Shown here: positions 55,838 to 64,000 of the stretch, in pieces | Numbering within the stretch: position 1 is the first letter of the stretch | Layout of the letters: each line of letters begins with the position of its first letter | Source: Canna indica | Lineage: Eukaryota; Streptophyta; Magnoliopsida; Zingiberales; Cannaceae | DNA: 64,000 nucleotides | NCBI GenBank assembly: GCA_034359265.1 | Contig: CP136898.1 | Location: 52,007,501-52,071,500, forward strand | Direction: 5' to 3' | Position numbers and translations under genes: made by a program | The notes under the pieces: generated by a model | The model's database searches: none | The model's input: the letters and a program-made list of their open reading frames with translations, nothing else | What the model was told of the DNA's origin: nothing

Positions 55838-56975
55838 CCCGGAAGATTAGAAAATTTCCGTTTTTCGAAAATTTGTACTAGACCCCATAAACTATGTTTT
55901 GATTCTTAAGGATTTTGATTTTTTAGATATTTTTATTGAATCCAAATGGGGGGGTAATACTTATATAATATTTATGTTTTAAAGTTATTAACTTAAAGTT
56001 AAGAAATGTTATATTAGTAGACTTAGCAAAGACCGAACCCAGAAACGAGCAAACGAGTAGAAAAATCAGCAAACTGGACTGATTTTTCCAATTTCGGTCG
56101 ACTGATCGATCGACCGAATGGCGCCCAAAATGGGCAGAAGCCATTCGGTTGCTCGGCGGTCGCTTGGTCAGTCGATTGGCGACCGGGTGGCGGAAACGGC
56201 TAGTTTTTCGCCCGTTGAGTTGGTTGTTTCATGCCATCTCCTCAAGGCTTATAAATAGAAGCCTTAGCAAGCCTTCCACCCTTTATGCAACATTCTTTGA
56301 GCCATATTTTGATGATCCTTGAGCTTAATTGAGCCACCATTCTTGAAAACTCTAGTTTGATCTCTCATCTCCTTGACATAGCCTTCAAGCTTCATCAATT
56401 CATCAATTCATCAATTTGAGGCATCAAGAGGACTAGAGAGTTTTTTTTGGAGCTAAGCATTTGTTGTTTGATTTATTGCTCCATTAAGTTGTGTATTTTC
56501 TTGTTTATTTTATTGTATTTGAGCTTGGGAAGACCTAGGTTGTTAGGTCTTGAAATTGGGTGGTTGCCTTTGTGTTTGAGGCTTAATTCCACCGGTGTAA
56601 ACGTAGTTTACTAGGATTAGTTGAGTTGTCCTTAGGTTGAGGTGGGAGAATGCTCTCGGTAGGTAGGCGGGATACTTCCAGTTGTGGAAGTGCATTCGGT
56701 TTGAGAGCGAAGACATTCAGGTGAAAAGTCCTCATTGTAAGGAAACAAGATAATCTAGTAAGGCTAGTTTGGAAATCCTAAGCGGGGTGCTTAGGTAGTG
56801 GAGTAGGAATTGGGGCCGAACCACTATAAATAATTGTGTTTGCACTGATACTACTTGTGTTTATTTTATTCTCGTATTTACTTTGCTTTCGCTTGCTACT
56901 CAACTTGAAATTTGCCTAAATAACAAAAGAAACAATTAAAACCAAATTTAGGCAAAAAGATTAGTAAACACACTA
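55838..56975 (+). mobile_element. Copia LTR, lacking both ends
   Basis: From about 55985 the LTR landmarks appear in order: 'agcaaagaccgaaccc', the ggtcgactgatcgatcgacc cluster (56097-56116) and further copies to 56190, the TATA box ttataaatag (56249-56258), 'gacctaggttgttaggtctt' (56532-56551), 'ttccaccggtgtaaacgtag', 'ggtagtggagtagg' and 'accactataaataa'. It ends at aacacactat (56975), about 35 bases short of the LTR end. 55838-55984 is unassigned AT-rich sequence that may be a decayed LTR start. Confidence 0.75.
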
Positions 56976-57565
56976 TGCACATGCCAACTCATAATAATAA
57001 ATCATAGCCGAAATAATGTAAAGAGTTTTATTATTCAAAATAAAAACCAAACTAGATTTTATAAGAATTAAGTTTAGCAAAAATAGAAAAGTGCGGAAAT
57101 GATAAATCAAAGTCCAATAGACCACTAACAAATGAAATCCGGAATAAATGACATAAACATCCCTAAAGGACTACAACTCCAAAAAGCCAAATCATAGTGC
57201 ATGACAAAATACTACAGACTCGACTACGACCCCTAACTAGGACTGCTATGAGATCATGTGGCTCCTATGCCCTCCAGCTGCGCCAAGTGCTCCAGCCCAC
57301 CTCACCGGTCAGGCTCTACAAAACAAAAACAAAACGATAACAGTTGAGTTCAAAAGAACTCAGTGATCGATTCTACCAACCCCCACGAAAATCCAAACAT
57401 AGATATGAAGCATAAAGCAAAACTCCTGACATAAGCAGGAAAGGTCACAAGGGAGTGACCAGCTAACAGGCCATCTGGCCACCAACTGCCCGAAGGCAAC
57501 CAACACCCAAACAGTGAAGATTACAAGCCTAGGCCTACCATGCACTAAGGCAACAAAACATACTA

Positions 57566-57987
57566 GGATAATCGGGTAGGCCCTCCGAACTTATCCTAAT
57601 ATAAAGAAACTCGGGAGCAATCGGGATTGGCCCATTTGAACTTGGTCCATGAGACGCGTTGAATTGGAACAATCGGGAATCGTCCATCCAAACTTGCCCC
57701 TTTAAGATATCTCAGGAATAATCAGGATTTGCCAGTCTGAACTTATTCCTTAAAAGCACCTCGAGAATAATCGAGATAGGCTCTCTGAACTTATTCAAGG
57801 AGACCAAATCGGAACAATCGGGATTTGCCCATCCAAACTTGTTCCAATAAAAACGTAGGAGTAATCGGGATTCGCCCATCTGAACTTACTCCTTTAAAAA
57901 AAGAATCTTGGGAACAATCAGGATTTGTCCGTCTGAACTTGTTCCATAAGATACGCAGGAACAATCGGTGTTTTCCCATCCAAACTT
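57566..57987 (-). repeat. Array of nine covarying hairpins in LTR-C
   Basis: Arms on the plus strand by unit: ggataa/ttatcc; ggagcaa/ttggtcc; ggaacaa/ttgcccc; ggaataa/ttattcc; gagaataa/ttattca; ggaacaa/ttgttcc; ggagtaa/ttactcc; gggaacaa/ttgttcc; ggaacaa/ctt interrupted. Middle parts keep atcgggatt.gcccat.c.aac. In the ninth unit CACTA-3 is inserted in the right arm, and the arm is completed after it (cttgttcc at 62586-62593). Confidence 0.88.
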
Positions 57988-58009
57988 CACTACTAGAAAA
58001 ATGGGCATC

Positions 58010-58345
58010 AGCAACGGCTGATGCCGTTGCTGAAACTCATCAGCAACGGCTGAAGCCGTTGCAATGGAGCCGTGGCAGAAAATCGCGTTGCTGATAACTT
58101 AGCAACGGATCAGCAACGGCTGCTCGGGCCGTTGCTAAAAATATTATCAGCAACGGTTTTGCCACGGACGCGGAGCCGTTGCTGATAACATTAATAGCAA
58201 CGGCCAGTGAGCCCGTAGCAACACCGTTAGTAAAAGCCCGTCGCTAAGCCGTTGCTGTAGGTCATCAGCAATGACTTTCGATACACTTTTAGCAATGGCT
58301 TTCCCACGGACGGCTGTGGGAAAGCCGTTGCTGATGATGTGAACC
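58010..58345. repeat. CACTA-3 left subterminal repeat array
   Basis: More than ten copies of agcaacgg(c) and its complement gccgttgct in both orientations, some paired as short hairpins such as cagcaacggctgatgccgtt. Expected TnpA-binding region. Confidence 0.88.
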
Positions 58346-58613
58346 TGGTAACGAAAAAATTTAAAATTTAAAATTTCCATTGATACATTGATACATTATC
58401 TGATACATAACTCACACACCCATACACTCATACACACATTCATTCACACATCACAAATACACCAAGATATACATCAAAATAATTATATTTATATTGATAA
58501 TTATCCACAATAGTATAAAAACTATTCAAATGCAAAATTGAAGTATCAATATCCAAACAAAATAAATTAAACAAGTCCAATATCTCAGTAACAAAGTCAA
58601 TATAAAAAAAATC

Positions 58614-60150
58614 TCACGATAACGATGGAGGATGGTCTGGATCATATGGCGGGGTCTGGAGTGCTTGAGTGTACATCGGCGTGGATTGACTCGAGGACGA
58701 TGGATTAGATGATGCCGAAGAGATGCCTGCTTCGGGATGACCTGACATGTTGCGTAGCATAGCTTGTATATCCGCCATCATCTGACTCTGGCGCTCCATT
58801 ATCTCAGTCTGACGCGCGACCGTGTCCTCTAGAGTCCTTATTCTGCTACTATGATCATAACTGGATCTAGAGGTGGACGGCCGCTCACCAACGACCGGAG
58901 GGGTCGGTGCCCCAAGTGGCCCTAGTACGGCTCGCGCATGACCACTATCTGCAAAGCCATATACACGGCCATGGTCCCAGCCACCTGCGGCCTCGATCCA
59001 CGTTGCTGCGTCAAAGTCCTCGGGGGTGCCCCCGCGCTGCACCACCGTCTGGCTGTAGGTCTCCTACTCGAGTTTGATTTTTTGTTTAATATTTATCATA
59101 AAACTTAAATTATAAATATATAATGAATAATTTAAACAAATATATAGTTACCATAATGTATGCAGCGCGGTTGTCGATGTACTCCCTCGTCCCATGTGCT
59201 CGACGGTGAGTCCGCTCAAACACCGCCATCGGGGAGGGTCGCTGGACAGTCCCGTCAACCGACACCGTCGTCTACATTTACAAAACAAATACATTAATTA
59301 GTACACATAGTAACAAATAAAATATATAATTAAAAGGTATACTTACCATACGGTTCGCGTGCACTGCAAATGCAACAGAGCCGCCGGTTTGACGCGCTGC
59401 TCCCCCCGACATGCGATTTCTAGCCGCATTCCGAGAAACCTCCTGCCATCGGTCCGTCGACCATATTCCCACGAGCTGGTCCCATATATCCGGAGTAATC
59501 CAATCGGGGCCGTATCCCCGAGTCTTCGCGATGTTAGTGGTCCCAGCTCGTGCCATCGCCTGGGACCGAGCCTACCCCAGCTGCCTGTTGTACCTCACAC
59601 GGGAAATAGCCTCCCAGGTAGCGTAAATGAATGGCCTCTGGTCCTCGGCCCATGTAAAGCGAGCCTGCAAAATAATAATATCAGTACCAATATTAATCAT
59701 CATGCATGTAAAAAAAATAATAATACGTGCCTCAAACTCGCGCCATAACATGTCGACGTGCTCGCTAGGCATGTGGGACCACGTAGGCCATGCCCCGTGC
59801 ATGTATCATCGAATAGTAGAAGAAATGCTCCTCGGCACTTCTTCGTGCTCGAACCTGTACAACAAAAATAAATTTTAATATTATATTATGATATAATGAA
59901 TTTGTAATGATTCATAATTCATGATATATTACCGCTCCCCAATCACGCTAATAAATCTACGTGACTCTGTGGCTGGTGGAGGCTGCCACCAGTTCGGCCC
60001 GCGTGGCCGTCTGCGTCTGGATGTACTAGCCTCGGCAGTATCATCGGCATGAGGATCAGCAACAGGAGAATCAGCAGCATGAGTAAGTGTAGGAGTCTCA
60101 CCGATCGGAGACTCCGAAGCTCTCCTGCGATGATAACCACGACCAGTCAT
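58614..60150 (-). pseudogene. CACTA-3 Transposase_24 (TnpA-like) gene, five exons
   Basis: Exons on the minus strand: 59933-60150, 59731-59854, 59347-59664, 59152-59271 and 58614-59063. The sum is 1230 nt, giving 409 residues plus stop with phases 2,0,0,0. Exon 1 starts MTGRGYHRRRASES and ends near an 'RRRRPRGPNWWQPP' block. Exon 3 has the PF03004 core ('YGPDWITPDIWDQLVGIWST', 'RNAARNRM', 'RQTGGSVAF'). Exon 4 is 'VFERTHRRAHGTREYI'. Exon 5 has 'RGGTPEDFDAATWIEAAGG' and a coiled coil ('LEDTVARQTEIMERQSQMMA'). Two nonsense codons break it: TGA at 59806-59808 and TAG at 59572-59574. Intron 2 seems to use a GC donor (gcacgt) where the other copies have gtacgt. Confidence 0.9.
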
Positions 60151-60225
60151 ATCTGTCGAATAGACATATAATCAGATTATTGTATAAATAGTAGAGATAT
60201 ATTTAATAAAATATATACTTTACAA

Positions 60226-61330
60226 TTATTCCTCATCATCTGAATAATAGTCTTCGAATTCTTCCTCTTCTTCCTCTTCTTCATTTTCTTCATCTCCAGC
60301 TTCCTCAATTTCATGATCGTCATCATCAGCATATTCAATTTCTAATTGAATTAACGTTGTGTCTGCATCCTCGAGTATTTGAATAATACGATCTACAGCA
60401 GGAGGATCATCTTCTTGATAGAAACCATGTGTCATATCAGGTATTAGCTCATTTTCTCCTACTATCGGTTCAATTTTTCCTCTACCTTTTGTCTTACAGA
60501 CTACACGCCAATCTGCTCTTTCTTTATTTCGAGCCGGATACTTCGCGTAATATACTTGTTCGGCTTGTGATGCCAATATAAAAGGCTCATTTGCTGCCAA
60601 TTTAGATTTGTAATTAACCTCAACAAGTTTGTATTTTGGATGAACTTTCATGCCCCTTTCTGTTGTATCGACCCAATGACATCTAAATAGAATAACTGAT
60701 TTCAAGTCGAAGTAGTGCAACTCTATCACTTCTTCCACCAGTCCATAAAAATTCATATCACATTCAACATAGGTTGTCCCTTTCACACAGACCCCAACAT
60801 TCATCGTCTTCTTTGTAAATGCATATTCAACCGTGTGAAATTTATACCCATTAACAAAATATCCGCTATAGCACGACAAGTCGCGACGGTCCACTAACAA
60901 ACTCAAATATTCTTTCATCTATTTCAGCTCTGTGATCTTTGCTGTAAGTCTGAATCCAAGTAGGGAAATCACGATTCCGTAATCTCTCAAATTCTTCATC
61001 GTTGTGAATAGAGTATTTTTGCACCATCTCAATGTCAAATATTTCAATGAATTGTTCAATCTCTGGACAATTGAGTAATACATACAAGTGTGCCAAATGA
61101 TACTCTTCATCGCTTAAGTGTCGAGATGGATGAGAACCAAAAGCACGACCAGAGTGACAAAATATATTTAAACGTCCATCTGAATGTCGAACACCCCCGT
61201 CGTCGTTACGTGGAAGACGATCAAATCTTGTCTGTACTGTCGATTCAAAGTAAAGTGAGCAGAATGTTGAAATTTCTTGGATGATATACGATTCAGATAT
61301 TGATCCTTCAACAGCTGCGGTGAAATTTCT
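60226..61330 (-). pseudogene. CACTA-3 TnpD C-terminal part (DUF4216 region)
   Basis: Minus strand from 61330: 'VEGSISESYIIQEISTFCSL', 'GRLNIFCHSGRAFGSHPSRH' and 'LAHLYVLLNCPEIEQFIEIF' (61096 frame), then a one-base frameshift at about 60870. Next come 'YSGYFVNGYKFHTVEYAFTK', 'TTYVECDMNFYGLVEEVIEL' and 'HPKYKLVEVNYKSKLAANEP', ending in an acidic tail (Glu run and 'DYYSDDEE'). This is the DUF4218/DUF4216 end of a CACTA TnpD transposase. The Transposase_21 DDE domain should lie upstream but the coding sequence stops at about 61330 in non-coding DNA, indicating an internal deletion. It lies 75 bp upstream of the Transposase_24 gene. Confidence 0.88.
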
Positions 61331-61352
61331 TTAGGTGAGATTGTCTTATTCC

Positions 61353-61565
61353 ATTTGGGATTTATGTTATTTATATTGCACTAAGTACTTATTTTAACCG
61401 CTAACTTCATTCTAAATTTCGGCAGCATCTCCCTACAGTTCTCCGAATACGCATATCATCTGGGCGCGTATCGGAGAACAAGAGAGATGTTGCCGAAATT
61501 TAGAATAATTAGTTAACAGTTAAAATAAAAACGTAAGTGCAGTACAAATAACTATATTCCCAAAT
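61353..61565. repeat. 100-bp-arm hairpin inside CACTA-3
   Basis: The left arm (61353-61452: atttgggat...ctccgaatacgc) is the inverted complement of the right arm (61466-61565: gcgtatcggag...cccaaat), with a 13-base loop and scattered mismatches. Both arms include ctaaatttcggca.catct. It lies directly next to the TnpD deletion point, in the presumed 5' region of the element. Confidence 0.88.
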
Positions 61566-61748
61566 TGTCCAATCAGGGACAATTCAAGAATTGTACGTCG
61601 TATAAAAGATCATCTACTTCTTTTACACGAACATACAATCCCCGAACGGATCTAAGGTTTTGCTAAATCATATCCGACTCGTCGATGCGTACGTGAAACA
61701 TATCAACTCGTCGGATGGATGATTATTTTCTAAATGTTTCGAGACAGT

Positions 61749-61890
61749 TCGAGTCCATATTGGACAATTCCGACACGAGTCCAAATTAGATGATTTCGGC
61801 GCGCGTCCTAAGTGGACGATTTCGGCGCGCGTCCGAAGTGGATGATTCCGGCGCGCGTCCGAAGTGGATGATTCCGGCACAATGCCGAGG
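61749..61890. repeat. 26-bp GC-rich tandem repeat
   Basis: About five copies of a 26-28-bp unit, gtggatgattccggcgcgcg followed by tccgaa, running from about 61749 (more diverged) to 61890. It contains the self-complementary word cggcgcgcg. Located between the hairpin and the right subterminal array, probably in the CACTA-3 promoter region. Confidence 0.85.
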
Positions 61891-62324
61891 TGGACAATTC
61901 CGAAATTAATCTAAACCCTAAAAATTAATCTAAACCCTAATAATTAATCTAACAAATTAAATAATTAATATAAATAATTAATTAACATATAAATAAAAAA
62001 TAAAAAAATATAAATCTACTCTTTCCGGCGCCGAAGTCCGGTGGACTCCGGCGCCGGCGTACAGTGTCCGGACAGTGTGTCCGGACACTGTACAAGATCC
62101 GGCGGTGGCCATCGGCCGACCGCCGCCGGCCGAAACCCTAAAGATAGGGTTTCGGTCAGATTTCCCGCCGGTCGCAACGGGAAGAGACGGCCGGGCGGCG
62201 ATGAATACCTGAAATCAGCGGTCGAGGTCGGATGGCAGCGTCGGCAGCGGCAGCGAGAGGCGGGAGGAGGAGGCGGCGGCGGCAGCAGTGGGAGGAAGAA
62301 GGGTTGGGCACGATCTGTGACTTT
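61891..62324 (-). promoter_or_regulatory. CACTA-3 5' region, GC-rich
   Basis: AT-rich start (61910-62020, repeated ccctaa.aattaatcta words) then a strongly GC-rich stretch (62020-62310, many ccggcg/gccgcc words) before the subterminal repeats. Open frames on the plus strand here reflect composition only. Likely promoter and leader for the minus-strand genes. Confidence 0.4.
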
Positions 62325-62570
62325 ATAAACTTATCAGCAACGGCTCACTCGCCCGTTAGAAAGCCGTTGCTAATAAGTTATCATCAGCAATGGCTCACTT
62401 GTCCGTTAGAAAGCCGTTGCTGTTAATTAAAATCATCAGCAACGGCTCGCGTGTCCGTTTGAAAGCCGTTGCAGATACAACATATCTACAACGTCTTGAG
62501 CGGCCGTAAGAATGCTGTTGCAAATAGCAACGGCTTGAGTGGCCGTTGCTGATAGCCGTTGCTGAAGACT
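62325..62570. repeat. CACTA-3 right subterminal repeat array
   Basis: Four spaced modules of 'cagcaacggctc' followed about 15 bases later by 'gaaagccgttgc', each a potential hairpin, then the terminal repeat. It mirrors the left array. Confidence 0.88.
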
Positions 62571-64000
62571 CAATTTCTAGTAGTGCTTGTTCCATATGTT
62601 GGGATTTAGCCATCCAACCTTCCGGACCTAGCCCACAATCCGGCTTCTCAATGAGCCTCTCCACCATTCATAAAGGTATTGTGCAACATGACCTAAGTCA
62701 ATTATCTCCTACGGTGTCTCAGGGGTGTCCTTATTGGGAAGCATCTCAACACTCCAATACATGACCCCAACTCCTAGACCCGTAATGTCATAAACCCGTG
62801 AGGTTTTTTCATGCATAACTTTATTTGTTGGTTCATAACAGATTATGCTGACCCCTTGCTCAATTTTAATTATACAATTAAAATTTAGATCACCAAGATT
62901 AGGGTTTTGTTTTAAGGTTTTCTTTTAGCTTATTGTTATGCCCGAAACTGATGTATCTAACCCGAATCTGGTCTCTAGATTGTGACCTATGTTTTCAAAC
63001 TATATTTTCTGGTCAAAACGATAGGTTACACGACTATAATCAATAAACTATATACATCACAACAAGTATTACAAAAAACCACACAGATTCATCATCTCAG
63101 CATGAAATTCCAGCAACATTGAATTTTCAACATAGCATGAAAGTAAATCCGAAATTTACAGAAATTAGATCCTTAATTGTCATTAAAATAGAATACTAAT
63201 CCTGAGAAAAATCTCTCAACTTTCATACTTATTAAACAAGGCTAACAAGCATCATCAACATCTTAAACAAGAAACAAGCATCATGATCAAGAACTCTTTT
63301 TCAAGAACCTTCATGACATCAATATCAAGATCTTAATTTTGCAAAACATGATTTCTATCCAAAAATCACAGATTAATTACAAGGAATGCTTGGACATGTA
63401 GGAACTCAAATTGATAAGCAAATTAAGGCATGGATATCAAGAACACCAAAAACCCTCACTTAGACATTTCACCCGAACACCTTGAGGGCACCCTCGTCTC
63501 CACCTTGGCCGAGCACCCCTAGGATCATCCTAGGGCTGCCGAACCCCATAGGGGAGGATTTAGGGCCTCCTCAAACAAGGCAAACAAAAGGAACAGCGAT
63601 AATTCGAGAGATCGATGGAAAATAAAATAAGAACATCCAAGCCTCCAAGAACGTCTTCAAGTATTCGAAGAAACCCAAAAAGAAGGAGGGTAAAACCACT
63701 CACATGAATAGGGAGGAAATTTAGAGGGGAAATCCCGATCGACGGCCTCTGAATTTGGCTCCAAGAGGTGGTGGCTCGGCTCCACTAAGAGAAAGAAGTG
63801 GGCGGCGGTTCCTCCTCAAGCCGCCGGCTCCAAGAAGAGGAAGAAGAGGGCAGCGGCTCCTCCCCAAGCCACTGCTTGGCTTCCAAGGGAGACGAAGAGG
63901 AAGAAGAAGAAGAAGGAGCTTGGCTTTGGTGGCTAGGCTGGGCACCTCCAAGATAAGAGAGGAGAGGGGCGGCTGGCTGGCGGTTGGGCTTGACGGCTGG

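Larger units (their letters stand above)
57988..62585 (-). mobile_element. CACTA-3: complete non-autonomous CACTA element
   Basis: Termini cactactagaaa and its complement (62574-62585), flanked by ctt on both sides (57985-57987 and 62586-62588). Subterminal arrays of agcaacggc words in both orientations occupy 58010-58345 and 62325-62570. On the minus strand, a TnpD remnant (60226-61330) lies upstream of a five-exon Transposase_24 gene (58614-60150). The DDE transposase part of TnpD is deleted, so it is non-autonomous. Confidence 0.94.
56976..64000 (-). mobile_element. Tekay LTR-C, split by CACTA-3
   Basis: From gcacatgccaactcataa on, collinear with LTR-A from 41799: the 'gactgctatgagatcatgtg' block (57240), the hairpin array (57566-57987), then after CACTA-3 from 62586 'ccatccaacc', 'cccgtaatgtcataaacccg' (62779) and the leader (63450-64000). 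The first 71 bases of the LTR are missing, replaced by copia LTR, and the window ends inside the leader. The array has nine units against seven in LTR-A and LTR-B, so this copy is a separate insertion. Confidence 0.88.

Noticed and set aside
62041..62426. GC-rich plus-strand frames
   Set aside because: Inside the CACTA-3 5' region and subterminal repeats, antisense to the element's genes, no domain.

Overview
This window is nuclear DNA of a flowering plant, made almost entirely of transposable elements lying side by side and inside one another. The evidence is Ty1-copia, Ty3-gypsy (Tekay chromovirus and Tat/Retand lineages), CACTA, Mutator-like and hAT/Harbinger-like sequence, spliced transposase genes with GT-AG introns, TSD-bounded solo LTRs, and reading frames broken by stop codons. 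I cannot name the species. There is no bacterial-type operon, rRNA, tRNA or CRISPR. The only convincing host gene is the last exon of a Gln/Asn-rich protein at the left edge (1888-2063).

Layout. 1-3.2 kb: possible hAT end, a TRIM-like miniature retroelement, host terminal exon and 3' UTR. 3.2-6 kb: two copia pol remnants in opposite orientation, then a five-copy tandem repeat of about 293 bp. 6-18.6 kb: a mosaic of copia gag and LTR pieces, a Tat-lineage gypsy pol with two RNase H domains, a copia solo LTR (11177-12411), inverted Tat LTRs, Tat gag, a diverged Tekay-type LTR and a Tekay integrase remnant. 18.6-20.5 kb: a copia LTR holding a hAT MITE. 20.5-29.3 kb: a decayed 'putative gypsy type transposon' gene split by a nearly complete gag-only copia element (TR-GAG type, 21773-28202), whose gag is itself split by a Harbinger-like MITE. 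29.3-31.4 kb: LTR pieces, then about 1.1 kb of unassigned, possibly host, DNA.

31420-37898 is a complete non-autonomous CACTA element (CACTA-1, TSD taa) with an intron-containing Transposase_24 gene. 38.2-40.7 kb is a Tat LTR and gag start holding a copia solo LTR, which in turn holds a MITE. 40691-53441 is a second CACTA (CACTA-2), interrupted at an exact 5-bp duplication (gttgg) by a 9.9-kb minus-strand Tekay chromovirus (41728-51640) with gag, protease, RT, RNase H, integrase and chromodomain. 53.4-57 kb holds copia LTR pieces and a Mutator-like transposase remnant with a hAT-like insert. From 56976 to the end is a third Tekay LTR, split by CACTA-3 (57988-62585, TSD ctt).

No element here looks able to move by itself. 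The CACTA copies keep the Transposase_24 (TnpA-like) gene but lack the DDE part of TnpD, the TR-GAG lacks pol, and the Tekay copy has stops and has lost its primer-binding region. The most unusual signal is inside the Tekay LTRs: an array of 7-9 short hairpins whose stem arms change in a compensating way while the loop stays constant. A diverged form of the same structure is in an older LTR at about 16.85 kb.
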